Below, in pieces: positions 9,478 through 18,597 of a DNA stretch of 64,000 bases. Both the position numbers and the translations under genes were made by a program. The DNA comes from Dyadobacter arcticus (lineage in GTDB: Bacteria; Bacteroidota; Bacteroidia; Cytophagales; Spirosomataceae), in the NCBI RefSeq assembly GCF_011762185.1, contig NZ_JAASQJ010000002.1:1264141-1328140 (forward strand), written 5' to 3'. The notes under the pieces were generated by a model that ran no database searches, had not been told where the DNA came from, and saw nothing but the letters and a program-made list of their open reading frames with translations. Numbering within the stretch: the first letter of the stretch is position 1; the number at the start of each line of letters is the position of its first letter.

Positions 9478-11037
9478 ATGGAATCAGTTTCTGCTGCGCA
9501 TTTAAAAAAAGAATTCTTAGATGAAAAAAACAAGGAGGCCGATTTGGGCGGGGGCGAAAAAAGAATTCAGGCGCAGCATCAAAAGGGAAAGTTAACGGCA
9601 CGAGAGCGGATTTCTGTTTTATTGGATGAAGGATCGTTTGAGGAAATAGGCAAATTTGTCTTGCATCGAAGCAACGATTTTGGCCTGGACAAAGAACATT
9701 ATCTGAGCGACGGCGTAGTTACCGGGTATGGTAAGATCAGCGGCAGGATCGTCTATCTTTTTGCGCAGGATTTTACTGTTTTTGGCGGCTCACTCTCGGA
9801 AACGCATGCCGAGAAAATTTGTAAAATTATGGACTTGGCCATGAAGAATGGCGCACCGGTAATTGGTCTCAATGACTCAGGCGGGGCCAGGATCCAGGAA
9901 GGCGTTGTTTCCCTGGCCGGTTATGCCGATATATTTTACAAAAATACGCTGGCCTCGGGTGTCGTACCACAAATCTCCGCGGTAATGGGTCCCTGTGCCG
10001 GTGGGGCAGTGTACTCTCCTGCGATCACGGATTTTATTTTGATGGTTGAAAATACCAGCTATATGTTTGTAACGGGACCTAATGTGGTCAAAACCGTTAC
10101 GCATGAAGAAGTTACCTCCGAAGAACTGGGAGGTGCAATGACCCACGCTTCGAAGTCCGGCGTTACCCATTTCGTTTCCGCCAATGAGGTAGAATGCCTT
10201 TTATCGATCAAAAAACTATTGAGTTATATTCCTCAAAATTGCGAGGACGATGCGCCCCGATATCCTTATTCATTGGCCGACGAGTCGAGACCTGCCCTGA
10301 ACCAGATTATCCCTGAAAGTACCAATCAGCCTTACGATATGCGGGAGGTTATTTTCGAGCTATCGGACGCGGACAGTTTTCTTGAAGTACATCAGCATTT
10401 TGCAGAGAACATTGTTGTTGGTTTTGCGAGGATAGCAGGAAGAAGCATTGGAATTGTAGCGAATCAGCCGGCAGTTTTGGCTGGGGTACTGGATATTCAT
10501 TCAAGCCAGAAAGCAGCGCGGTTTGTGCGCTTCTGCGATTGTTTCAATGTGCCGTTATTAGTATTAGAAGATGTTCCCGGCTTTTTGCCCGGAACGGATC
10601 AGGAGTGGAATGCAATCATTACAAATGGTGCGAAACTTTTGTATGCTTTTTGCGAAGCTACTGTACCGCGGATCACTGTTATCACCCGAAAAGCTTATGG
10701 CGGGGCGTACGATGTGATGAATTCCAAACACATTGGCGCGGATATGAACTTCGCGTGGCCCAGTGCAGAAATCGCGGTAATGGGTGCCAGCGGCGCAGCC
10801 GAAATTATATTTAAACGTGAAATTGCTCAGGCCGAAAACCCGCAGGAAAAACTTCAGGAAAAGGTCAAAGAATACACCGAGAAATTTGCCAATCCGTATC
10901 GTGCAGCGCATCGAGGATACATTGACGAGGTCATTTATCCCGAAGATACCCGCAAGAAACTCATCAGGGCTTTTGAAATGCTTGAAAACAAGGTGGATGT
11001 GTTGCCCCGGAAAAAACACGGTAACATACCGCTTTGA
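9478..11037 (+). CDS. acyl-CoA carboxylase carboxyltransferase (beta) subunit
   Basis: Carboxyltransferase half of a biotin-dependent acyl-CoA carboxylase, most like propionyl-CoA carboxylase beta (PccB), which moves a carboxyl group from biotin to propionyl-CoA to form methylmalonyl-CoA. The 519 residues contain two crotonase-fold halves. The first holds [13 protein letters not shown] and [13 protein letters not shown]. The second holds [15 protein letters not shown] and [14 protein letters not shown]. Both glycine-rich oxyanion loops look intact. The biotin carboxylase subunit is absent from the window; a stand-alone biotin carrier lies about 24 kb away at 35137. Methylcrotonyl- or acetyl-CoA specificity cannot be ruled out from sequence alone. 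Confidence 0.9.
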   Translation: MESVSAAHLKKEFLDEKNKEADLGGGEKRIQAQHQKGKLTARERISVLLDEGSFEEIGKFVLHRSNDFGLDKEHYLSDGVVTGYGKISGRIVYLFAQDFTVFGGSLSETHAEKICKIMDLAMKNGAPVIGLNDSGGARIQEGVVSLAGYADIFYKNTLASGVVPQISAVMGPCAGGAVYSPAITDFILMVENTSYMFVTGPNVVKTVTHEEVTSEELGGAMTHASKSGVTHFVSANEVECLLSIKKLLSYIPQNCEDDAPRYPYSLADESRPALNQIIPESTNQPYDMREVIFELSDADSFLEVHQHFAENIVVGFARIAGRSIGIVANQPAVLAGVLDIHSSQKAARFVRFCDCFNVPLLVLEDVPGFLPGTDQEWNAIITNGAKLLYAFCEATVPRITVITRKAYGGAYDVMNSKHIGADMNFAWPSAEIAVMGASGAAEIIFKREIAQAENPQEKLQEKVKEYTEKFANPYRAAHRGYIDEVIYPEDTRKKLIRAFEMLENKVDVLPRKKHGNIPL

Positions 11038-11118
11038 CTTTGCGTTGCTACGTTCTAAATATTGTTATAATTTACAAGCACTTGGTAATTAGTTTCATTT
11101 CCTAAACATACTTAACCA

Positions 11119-12393
11119 ATGAAAGAAAAAATAGGCCTTTCTGCGTCAAGAAGAACCTTTATCAAAGGTTCGCTTGCTACGCTGGCCACGTTTTCAATTG
11201 TACCCCGCCATGTTTTGGGCAGAGGTTACATTGCCCCGAGTGACCAGCTGACGAAAGCAATTGTTGGAACCGGTTCAATGGGACGCGGACATATTCCATA
11301 TGCGGGCACAAAAGTCGTCGCCCTTTGCGATGTGGACAAAAAGCATTTGGAAACGGCCGTAAGTATGGTCGATAAGGGTGTGAAAACTTTTTCGGATTAC
11401 CGCGAGCTCATCCAGCTTCCTGAGATAGATATCGTACACGTTGCAACTCCCCCGCATTGGCATGGGATCATTGCTGCGGACGCTGCCAGGGCAGGAAAGG
11501 ATGTTTGGTGTGAAAAGCCGATGACCCGAACCATCGGTGAAGGAAAGCGATTGGTAGAAGCTGTCCAGCAGCATGGCAGGATATTCCGCCTGAACACCTG
11601 GTTCAGGTTTGAAGATAATTTTTACGGGATGCGAACAACCGTAAAACCGATTAAAAAACTGGTTCAGAGTGGGTTACTAGGCTGGCCGCTGAAAGTTACC
11701 GTAAGCAAGCACACCGGTTTCGATTGGAAATTTTATTGGGTTGGCAAAACCAACAATGCACCTCAGCCAGTACCAGCGGAACTCGATTACGACATGTGGC
11801 TTGGCCCAGCTCCGTACAAACCGTATAGTGAGCACCGGGTTCATCAGACTTTTCGCGGCTACTGGGATTATGATGGCGGCGGTCTGGGAGATATGGGCCA
11901 GCATTACATTGACCCAATTCAATATTTCCTTGGTAAAGATGATACCGGTCCTGTGAGCGTCGAAATCGATGCGCCTCAGCAACATTCGGAAGCTGTGGGA
12001 ACGTGGAGACGCATCACATATACTTATGCCGATGGCTGCCAGATCGTGCTCGACGGAGAAGCGAAAGATGAGAAAGTAGCTTACATTGAAGGCCCAAAAG
12101 GAAAACTCTATCCTAATTTCAAATCCGACATTCTGGATCTTGAAAAGAAACTCGCCGCGTTTCCCGATCCTGAACCACAGGTTACTGACTTTGTTGATGC
12201 GGTTAAAAACAGAAAAAAATTCGCGCTCAACGAGGAAAACGGACACCGCTCCTGTACCATTGTCAATATGGGTTTAGTCGCATTGCGACTCGGCCGCTCT
12301 CTGAAATTCGATCCTGAAAAACAGGAGTTCATTGACGATGAGGGTGCAAATCGCCTGGTCAACCAGCCCATGCGCGGTCCCTGGACGATCTAA
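11119..12393 (+). CDS. Tat-exported Gfo/Idh/MocA family oxidoreductase
   Basis: NAD(P)-dependent sugar oxidoreductase family, 424 residues. The N terminus carries a twin-arginine signal, SRRTFIKGS with Arg11-Arg12, followed by a hydrophobic stretch, so export of the folded, cofactor-loaded enzyme to the periplasm is expected. The Rossmann part has VGTGSMGRGH near residue 49 and CEKPMTRT near 130. The C-terminal part has the GWPLKVTVSKH and GGGLGDMGQHYIDP segments common to Bacteroidota members. Only 73 bases separate it from the HEAT/DUF1080 gene. Family members act on 3-keto sugars or glycosides, and DUF1080 proteins hydrolyse 3-keto-glycosides, so a joint pathway is plausible. Confidence 0.9.
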   Translation: MKEKIGLSASRRTFIKGSLATLATFSIVPRHVLGRGYIAPSDQLTKAIVGTGSMGRGHIPYAGTKVVALCDVDKKHLETAVSMVDKGVKTFSDYRELIQLPEIDIVHVATPPHWHGIIAADAARAGKDVWCEKPMTRTIGEGKRLVEAVQQHGRIFRLNTWFRFEDNFYGMRTTVKPIKKLVQSGLLGWPLKVTVSKHTGFDWKFYWVGKTNNAPQPVPAELDYDMWLGPAPYKPYSEHRVHQTFRGYWDYDGGGLGDMGQHYIDPIQYFLGKDDTGPVSVEIDAPQQHSEAVGTWRRITYTYADGCQIVLDGEAKDEKVAYIEGPKGKLYPNFKSDILDLEKKLAAFPDPEPQVTDFVDAVKNRKKFALNEENGHRSCTIVNMGLVALRLGRSLKFDPEKQEFIDDEGANRLVNQPMRGPWTI

Positions 12394-12425
12394 TAAAATG
12401 GGGTCCGTTTATCAAATCTCAAAAA

Positions 12426-12453
12426 AAGCTAACAGCTAAAAGCTGACAGCTAA
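12426..12453 (+). repeat. 14-bp tandem repeat upstream of the HEAT/DUF1080 gene
   Basis: Two adjacent copies of AAGCTRACAGCTAA (12426-12439 and 12440-12453) differ at one base. They lie between the oxidoreductase stop and the ATG at 12467. Each copy holds AGCT twice, so several short hairpins are possible. The function is unknown. Confidence 0.7.
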
Positions 12454-12466
12454 CCGCTCATAAACA

Positions 12467-15400
12467 ATGAAAAAAACACTTTATACAATTTTCGCCACCT
12501 TCCTGGTCATCTCGCAGGGTTTGGCACAAACAGAGGCTTCGCTCACGAATAAGATTGAGGTATTATTTTCAAAGATCCCTTCTGAGAATGAAGCTGGCTT
12601 GAAAAAGAATATGGAAACGCTGGAGCAGCTTGGAACGCCCGGATTGGTCCAGATTGCTTCCATGCTAACTCCTCCCGGGAAAGGCGACAATACCAAAATT
12701 CAGTATGCATTGGGCGGGTTTACTTATTACGCCTCGCAAGCGGGTAAAGAAAGTGCCCGCAAAAATGCAGCGGAAGCGTACGGCGAAGCGCTCGGCAACG
12801 TAAATGATCCCGACAGTAAAAATTTCCTGATCTATCAATTACAAACAGTTGGTAAAGATGAGTCTGTCGAAATTCTGAAAAGCTATTTAACAGACGAAAG
12901 ATTATCCGGCCCAGCCGCGAGAGCATTGTCCAGAATTGGCACTCCAACGTCCGGTGCAGCACTATTACAAGCATTAAATGGTACTTCCGGCAACATTCAG
13001 ATCACAATTACAGAAGCATTGGGAGGTAACAGGTACAAAGAGGCTGCGCCTGTCATAGAAAAAACAGCTGTTAGCCAAGAGCCTAATCTGCGCAAGGTAA
13101 GTTTATATGCACTTTCGGAAATTGGCGTCCCATCCTCTGAGCCAATTCTACTTGCAGCGGCTCAAAAAGTAGCTTTCGGATATGATGAGGCAGATGCTAC
13201 CACCGTATATCTCAAATATCTGTCACGACTTGCTGAAAACGGTAATGCTGCCGCAGCAGAAAAAGCGGCATTGGCATTGATCAAAAATGCACCGGATGCC
13301 AAGCAAACCGCTACTCGTTCGTCTGCGCTAAAAATCTATTCGGATATTAAAAAGCGTGAATCAGTTCCTATTTTGGTGAGTGCAATGGAAAGTACTGATG
13401 TGCAATACAGGGCAGCTGCTTTAAAAATTGGACAAAAATACCTAATGGCTGATGGTGCCAAGCCGTGGATAGCTGCGATGAAAAAAGCTAAACCGGAGAC
13501 CCAGGCTGAGATTGTGACCATGCTTGGACGTGCGGAATCGAAGGATGCATTACCAGAAATATTGAAATTGTTAAATTCAAAGGATAGCAAAGTCAAAATG
13601 GCGGCCGTTTGGGCGGCTGGGAAAATTGGGCAGGAAAACAGTGTTGCAAGCTTGTTACCAGTATTGAAAACTGGAAATGCTGATGAAGTAAATGCTGTAA
13701 AAAACACATTGTTAACGACTAAGGGAACTGTAATGGTCAATCAGATCAGTGCTGCTTTACCCGGTTTACCGCCCACATCCCAGTCTGCTGTCGTTGATGT
13801 ACTAGCTGCCAGAGGCGCGAGTTCCAAACTTCCGGCTGTAACTGCATTACTAAAAAGTCCAAATCCGGATGTCAAAAAATCTGCATTCAATGCATTAAAA
13901 TCGTTGGTGACGGGAAACGATTTACCCCAATTGTTCACATTACTCAATTCATTAACCGCACCGGATGAAATTACGGCGGTGCAGAAAGCAATTACAGTGG
14001 GAATTAAGGAATCGGGCAATGCGACTGCGCAAACCGGCCTGATCCTGAAACAAATGCAGGCATCACCGGCTGATAAACAAGCTCATTATCTTGCCATATT
14101 TTCAAGCATTGGGGATAAAAAAGCACTTGGCACTGTTGTCTCAGCCTACAATAGCGGAGATGCAGCCATTAAGAAAGGAGCTATTGCCTCACTGTCTTCC
14201 TGGAATGACGGAAGTGCGGCAAAAGACCTGCTTACCATTGCTAAAAAAACAATCGATGCAGACGATTTCAGCGCGGCTCTAGCTGGATATGCTTCAGCAG
14301 CTGGTAAATCGACCAAAACGCCTGCTATCAAAGTAATTATGCTGCGGGAGGCAATGGCGCTTGCCAAAACTGATGCACAAAAAGAAGGAATATTAAAAGA
14401 ACTGTCCCGGTACAGGACATTCAACGCATTGCTTTTTGCAGGAAAATATTTGGATAATCCGGCCACTCAGCAAGCAGCGGCCCAGGCAGTCATGAGCATC
14501 GGACTTTCAAACAAAAACTTTTACGGTACTGAAATACGCAGCTTACTTGCAAAGGCGGCTTCGATATTGACCAGCAAGGACAGCGAATATCAGAAGGAAT
14601 CGATCCGCAGGCATCTGGCCGATCTTCCGGCGGGTGAGGGTTTTGTTGCCTTATTTAATGGAAAAGACCTTGAAGGCTGGAAGGGGTTGGTGGAAAATCC
14701 GATAGCACGTGGCAAAATGAGTGCAGATACTTTGGCTGCCAGGCAAAGAAAGGCGGACAAAGTGGCCAAAACTGGCTGGTACGCCAAAGATGGTGAGCTG
14801 GTTTTTTCCGGTCACGGGGATAACTTATGCACGGTGAAGCAGTATGGGGATTTTGAAATGTATGTAGATTGGAAAATCCAGAAAGATGGAGATGCCGGGA
14901 TTTACCTTCGCGGAACGCCCCAAGTGCAGATATGGGATACTTCGCGTGTGGACGTGGGCGCCCAGGTTGGTTCAGGAGGATTGTATAACAATGAGAAAAA
15001 CCCTGGTAAACCGACAAAGCTGGCTGATAATGCCATTGGAGAATGGAATACTTTTCACATTACCATGGTGGGCGACCGGGTATCGGTTGATCTGAATGGA
15101 GAAAATGTGGTGGACAATGTGGTTTTAGAAAACTATTGGGATCGCAGTCTTCCCATTTTCGCAAAAGAGCAACTGGAACTTCAGGCGCACGGAAACCTGA
15201 TCAACTACCGCGACATATATGTTCGCGAAATTCCTCGGCCAGAGCCTTTTACATTATCGCAGATGGAGAAAAAGGAAGGTTTCAAGATCCTGTTCGACGG
15301 CACCAATATGTTTGAATGGGTCGGAAATAAGACGGACTATTTCATTGAAAACGGCGAATTGGTGGTCGATCCCAAAAAAGGCGGGCAGGGAAATCTTTAT

Positions 15401-15907
15401 ACCAAGGACGAATACAGCGATTTTGACTTCCGATTTGAATTTCAACTCACACCCGGCGCTAACAATGGTCTTGGGATAAGGGCGCCCAATCAGGGTGACG
15501 CGGCTTATGTAGGTACAGAAATCCAGATCCTGGATAATGATGCGGATATTTACAAAGACCTGCATGATTACCAGTATCATGGTTCGGCTTATGGTATTAT
15601 TCCCGCCAAAAGAGGTTTCTTGAAACCTCTGGGAGAGTGGAATTATGAAGAAGTAAGGGTTCAGGGCTCTAAAGTCAGAGTAACACTGAATGGAACGGTG
15701 ATCTTGGACGGAGACCTTGCGGAAGCCAGTAAAAATGGAACCGTTGATAAAAAAGAACATCCGGGGCTTAACCGGACCAGCGGTTATCTGGGTTTCCTGG
15801 GTCATGGCTCAGAACTGAAATTCCGAAATATAAGAATAGCGGACTTGAGTAAGGTAAAGGAGACGCCCGTAGTTACAACGAGGAAGAAAAGTAAAAAGCA
15901 GAAATAA
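12467..15907 (+). CDS. secreted HEAT-repeat protein with two DUF1080 domains
   Basis: A 1146-residue exported protein. Residues 1-20 form a signal peptide (KKTLYTIFATFLVISQGLAQ). From about 30 to 715 it is a solenoid of HEAT-like helical repeats (blocks such as SKVKMAAVWAAGKIG and AARALSRIGT recur). Two DUF1080 (3-keto-disaccharide hydrolase, jelly-roll) domains follow. The first runs from about 724 (GFVALFNGKDLEGW) to 925. The second runs from about 937 (GFKILFDGTNMFEW) to 1130. The tail is lysine-rich. DUF1080 domains are linked to cleavage of 3-keto-glycosides. The first copy has an insertion after LEGWKG and keeps DAGIYLRG; the second keeps NNGLGIRAP. The HEAT part probably binds a partner or scaffolds. 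Likely co-transcribed with the oxidoreductase upstream. Confidence 0.85.
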   Translation: MKKTLYTIFATFLVISQGLAQTEASLTNKIEVLFSKIPSENEAGLKKNMETLEQLGTPGLVQIASMLTPPGKGDNTKIQYALGGFTYYASQAGKESARKNAAEAYGEALGNVNDPDSKNFLIYQLQTVGKDESVEILKSYLTDERLSGPAARALSRIGTPTSGAALLQALNGTSGNIQITITEALGGNRYKEAAPVIEKTAVSQEPNLRKVSLYALSEIGVPSSEPILLAAAQKVAFGYDEADATTVYLKYLSRLAENGNAAAAEKAALALIKNAPDAKQTATRSSALKIYSDIKKRESVPILVSAMESTDVQYRAAALKIGQKYLMADGAKPWIAAMKKAKPETQAEIVTMLGRAESKDALPEILKLLNSKDSKVKMAAVWAAGKIGQENSVASLLPVLKTGNADEVNAVKNTLLTTKGTVMVNQISAALPGLPPTSQSAVVDVLAARGASSKLPAVTALLKSPNPDVKKSAFNALKSLVTGNDLPQLFTLLNSLTAPDEITAVQKAITVGIKESGNATAQTGLILKQMQASPADKQAHYLAIFSSIGDKKALGTVVSAYNSGDAAIKKGAIASLSSWNDGSAAKDLLTIAKKTIDADDFSAALAGYASAAGKSTKTPAIKVIMLREAMALAKTDAQKEGILKELSRYRTFNALLFAGKYLDNPATQQAAAQAVMSIGLSNKNFYGTEIRSLLAKAASILTSKDSEYQKESIRRHLADLPAGEGFVALFNGKDLEGWKGLVENPIARGKMSADTLAARQRKADKVAKTGWYAKDGELVFSGHGDNLCTVKQYGDFEMYVDWKIQKDGDAGIYLRGTPQVQIWDTSRVDVGAQVGSGGLYNNEKNPGKPTKLADNAIGEWNTFHITMVGDRVSVDLNGENVVDNVVLENYWDRSLPIFAKEQLELQAHGNLINYRDIYVREIPRPEPFTLSQMEKKEGFKILFDGTNMFEWVGNKTDYFIENGELVVDPKKGGQGNLYTKDEYSDFDFRFEFQLTPGANNGLGIRAPNQGDAAYVGTEIQILDNDADIYKDLHDYQYHGSAYGIIPAKRGFLKPLGEWNYEEVRVQGSKVRVTLNGTVILDGDLAEASKNGTVDKKEHPGLNRTSGYLGFLGHGSELKFRNIRIADLSKVKETPVVTTRKKSKKQK

Positions 15908-15962
15908 GTTTATTAAGCCAAACAAAGGTACCTGTCGAATGGATTCAAAAGTTTAGTATAAA

Positions 15963-15994
15963 TTTGTATTTTCAAAAGTAAAATTTTATATTTG
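15963..15994 (+). promoter_or_regulatory. promoter of the Xre-RES operon
   Basis: TTTG (15963-15966), 20 bases, then TATATTTG (15987-15994): an exact match to the Bacteroidota TTTG/TAnnTTTG promoter. The antitoxin ATG at 15998 begins only 3 bases after the -7 element, so the transcript may start at or next to the start codon. Confidence 0.72.
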
Positions 15995-15997
15995 TTT

Positions 15998-16513
15998 ATG
16001 AAAAAACACACACAAAAGCTCTATCCTAGCCCTGAAGATGAGGATGCCTCTCCGAAGATTTTGTCTGAACCGCCTGTTGCTTATTACGGTACAGTTCCAA
16101 GCCTTATTTTCAGTTCCTCAGCCCTCAAATCCGAAAGCCAAATGACTGGTTTTGAAAAAATGACAATAGCCAGGCAGGGAATTAGCAAAACTGATTTCGA
16201 GCGGTTTAAAGATAAGACCGGGTTAGATTATGATCAGCTAGCTGCGGCACTATCAGTTGCCAGAGCCACTTTAATCAATAAAAAGGGTACTGAAAAATTC
16301 AACCCATCTGTCAGCGAAAAAATCGTAAGCATCGCCGATATATATTCTTATGGCTATGAGGTTTTTGAGGATGTGAAGCGGTTTAATCAATGGATTTTCC
16401 GGGCGAACCATGCTTTGGGAGGCAAAAGTCCTTTTGAAATTCTGGACAGCCAGTTTGGCAGAGAGGAAGTGAGAAATTTGATAGGTCGTATTGATTACGG
16501 TGTGTATTCATAA
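15998..16513 (+). CDS. Xre/MbcA/ParS-type antitoxin
   Basis: Antitoxin of a type II Xre-RES pair, 171 residues. An N-terminal extension of about 45 residues precedes a Xre-like helical region (ISKTDFERFKDKTGLDYDQLAAALSVARATLINKKG) and a C-terminal DUF2384/MbcA-ParS domain (FNQWIFRANHALGGKSPFEI... REEVRNLIGRIDYGVY). The family binds and blocks the RES toxin and usually represses its own promoter. The frame extends to a TTG at 15992, but the ATG at 15998 (MKKHTQKLYP) fits homologues. The next in-frame ATG is at 16142. The toxin starts 14 bases after the stop, as expected for a two-gene operon. Confidence 0.85.
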   Translation: MKKHTQKLYPSPEDEDASPKILSEPPVAYYGTVPSLIFSSSALKSESQMTGFEKMTIARQGISKTDFERFKDKTGLDYDQLAAALSVARATLINKKGTEKFNPSVSEKIVSIADIYSYGYEVFEDVKRFNQWIFRANHALGGKSPFEILDSQFGREEVRNLIGRIDYGVYS

Positions 16514-16527
16514 AAGCGTACAATTTT

Positions 16528-16983
16528 ATGATCGTATACCGTGTCGGGCGTACTAAATTCGCTCGTGACCTTACCGGTGAGGGCGCCAGGCTATTTGGCG
16601 GTCGCTGGAACCACAAATTTACCCCATGTATTTACACCTCAGAAAGCCGGGCACTGGCTTTGCTGGAATACACGGCCAACATTAATATGGACGATATTCC
16701 ACGTGCTTTGAGCATTACTACATTTGAAATTTCCGAAGCCCATGTGTTAGAAATTCCTGTCCGCATCCTCCCGGGTGACTGGATCACGTCACCGGCACCT
16801 GCATCCACAAAAGATTTTGGAACAAGTCTACTTAAAAAGGCGGAATCTGGCATCCTAAAAGTCCCTTCGGCAATTTTACCTGAGGAATACAATTATTTAT
16901 TGAACCCAATGCTCAGAAATGAATCGATCTATCGCATTACCGATGTTAGTGACTTTGTTTACGACATCAGGTTAAAACTTTAA
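16528..16983 (+). CDS. RES-domain toxin
   Basis: Toxin of the Xre-RES pair, 151 residues, a normal length for a single RES domain. RES toxins deplete cellular NAD+ (MbcT is an NAD+ phosphorylase). The named residues are present: Arg26 in FGGRWN, Tyr36 in IYTSES, Glu47 in ALALLEYT and Ser113 in KVPSAILPEE, so the toxin looks intact and active. The sequence ends with the usual FVYDIRL block. It lies 14 bases downstream of its antitoxin, with a short AT-rich gap after it and no recognised terminator. Confidence 0.87.
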   Translation: MIVYRVGRTKFARDLTGEGARLFGGRWNHKFTPCIYTSESRALALLEYTANINMDDIPRALSITTFEISEAHVLEIPVRILPGDWITSPAPASTKDFGTSLLKKAESGILKVPSAILPEEYNYLLNPMLRNESIYRITDVSDFVYDIRLKL

Positions 16984-17073
16984 GAAATTAAAAGTGCAGG
17001 TTAGAGCAGTTAAAGGCAATTTTATTTAGCTTTATTATCAAATCAACTTATCCTTTCATTCAAACTGAACCTT

Positions 17074-17907
17074 ATGAAAATCAAACACATTCTTTTCACT
17101 GCTTTACTGGTCATTATTTCCCTTGCTAATTCCCAAGCTCAGCATACACTAACCCAAACCTGGGCGACAGATGCTTCACTTCCTATCCCTGAATCTGTTT
17201 TTTACAGTGCCCAGGATAAGCTGCTATACGTTGCGCTGATTGACGGCAAACCAGGTGAAAAAGATGGAACCGGGGGTATTGCGAAGGTTGGGTTGGACGG
17301 AAAGGTTATCGCCAAAGATTGGGTGACCGGCCTGAATGCGCCAAAAGGTATGGGGGTTATGGGTACTAAACTATTTGTTGCTGATCTTACCGAAGTAGTG
17401 GAAATTGACATAAAAACCGGGAAAGTCCTTCAAAAATATCCGGTGGAAGGTTCAAAGTTCCTCAATGATCTGACCATTGATTCCAAGGGCAGCATTTATG
17501 TATCCGACTCAGATACAAAGAAAGTGCATTTAATAAAAGATGGAAAAGTTTCTACTTATTTCGAAGACCTTGTCCGGCCAAATGGTGTGCTGGCAGTCGG
17601 CTCGGATTTGCTTATAGCGGATGCAGGCATGCTGAAGAAAGTGAGTGCTACTAAGGAAGTTAAGATTTTGGCAGAAGGTATGGATAAAAGCACGGATGGG
17701 ATCGAGCAGGTTGTGCCTGGCGAGTACATTGTCTCATGCTGGGCCGGGGTAGTGTATTATGTAAAATCAGATGGAACTGCTGAAAAATTGCTGGATACCA
17801 GTGTTGACAAAATCAATTCTGCCGACATTGGGTATGATTCTGTGAAAAAAATTGTCTATATCCCAACATTTGCCAAAAACAGTGTTGTTGCTTATCAGCT
17901 AAAATAA
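17074..17907 (+). CDS. exported SMP-30/gluconolactonase-like beta-propeller protein
   Basis: A 277-residue protein with a signal peptide (MKIKHILFTALLVIISLANSQAQ, cleavage near 22). The body is a six-blade-type propeller like SMP-30/gluconolactonase/LRE proteins: PESVFYSAQDKLLYVALIDG, GLNAPKGMGVMGTKLFVADL, FLNDLTIDSKGSIYVSDSD and RPNGVLAVGSDLLIADAG are successive blades. The metal ligands (Glu18 and Asn/Asp residues of SMP-30) are plausibly met by PESVF and RPNGV, but the substrate is unknown. It stands alone, with 40 bases to the RRM gene. It might bind rather than hydrolyse a ligand. Confidence 0.68.
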   Translation: MKIKHILFTALLVIISLANSQAQHTLTQTWATDASLPIPESVFYSAQDKLLYVALIDGKPGEKDGTGGIAKVGLDGKVIAKDWVTGLNAPKGMGVMGTKLFVADLTEVVEIDIKTGKVLQKYPVEGSKFLNDLTIDSKGSIYVSDSDTKKVHLIKDGKVSTYFEDLVRPNGVLAVGSDLLIADAGMLKKVSATKEVKILAEGMDKSTDGIEQVVPGEYIVSCWAGVVYYVKSDGTAEKLLDTSVDKINSADIGYDSVKKIVYIPTFAKNSVVAYQLK

Positions 17908-17946
17908 ATATATTTATAACCTAAAAATTAAACTACGGGCGTTTTC

Positions 17947-18594
17947 ATGGACATTTTTGTTGGGAGTCTTTCTTTTAAGTTAAAGGAAAGCGAATTGCGT
18001 GAAGCTTTTGAAAAGTATGGCATAGTAAGCTCCGCAAAAATTATAATTGACAAGATTACACGTCAAAGCAAAGGCTTCGGGTTTATAGAAATGCCCAATG
18101 ATGATGAGGCAAAGCTGGCAATCAGTTCATTGAATGGAGCAGATATGTATGGCAGAGCATTGGTTGTAAATGAATCGCAGAAGAGAGAGCCCCGGACTGA
18201 TGGAGGCGGAGGTGCCCCGCGAGGGGATTCCAGCAGAGAAGGGTTCAGCAGACCGAGACCAACAGAAGGCGGTGACACCAGGAGCAGCAGTCCCGGAACA
18301 GGAGGAAGTAGCGGAGGTGATACCAGAAGCCCCGGTGGTGGCGGAGGTGAAACCAGAGGCCCAGGTGGTGCTGGCGGCGGATTTGGGGGCGGAGGATTTG
18401 GTAACGATAAACCCAAAGGCGGAGGAGATCGGAAATTTAGCGGAGGAAATGACCGCGGAGGCCGAGGTGGCTATGCTGACAAGTCTAGGTCAGACAATAA
18501 CAGATTTGGGAAAGCCGGAGGACAAGATCATAAAAAAGGAGGAGGCGGGTCTAAGAAAATCTGGGGACGCGGTGACGACGACGGAGGATATTAA
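17947..18594 (+). CDS. RRM RNA-binding protein with glycine-rich tail
   Basis: A 215-residue protein. Residues 1-78 form one RNA recognition motif: RNP2 IFVGSL at 3-8 and RNP1 KGFGFIEM at about 42-49. From about 80 to 215 it is low-complexity, rich in Gly, Arg, Ser and Asp, with RGG/GGxR-like units (GGNDRGGRGG). Bacterial RRM proteins of this kind are found in Bacteroidota and Cyanobacteria and act as cold-induced or post-transcriptional RNA binders; the role here is inferred. The tail is longer and more glycine-rich than in most bacterial RRM proteins. Long proline-rich frames on the other strand are only antisense shadows. Its terminator follows at 18598. Confidence 0.9.
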   Translation: MDIFVGSLSFKLKESELREAFEKYGIVSSAKIIIDKITRQSKGFGFIEMPNDDEAKLAISSLNGADMYGRALVVNESQKREPRTDGGGGAPRGDSSREGFSRPRPTEGGDTRSSSPGTGGSSGGDTRSPGGGGGETRGPGGAGGGFGGGGFGNDKPKGGGDRKFSGGNDRGGRGGYADKSRSDNNRFGKAGGQDHKKGGGGSKKIWGRGDDDGGY

Positions 18595-18597
18595 GAT

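Noticed and set aside
18063..18416. Proline-rich open frame on the minus strand
   Set aside because: It is the antisense of glycine codons in the RRM protein's tail, with no start context or independent homology.
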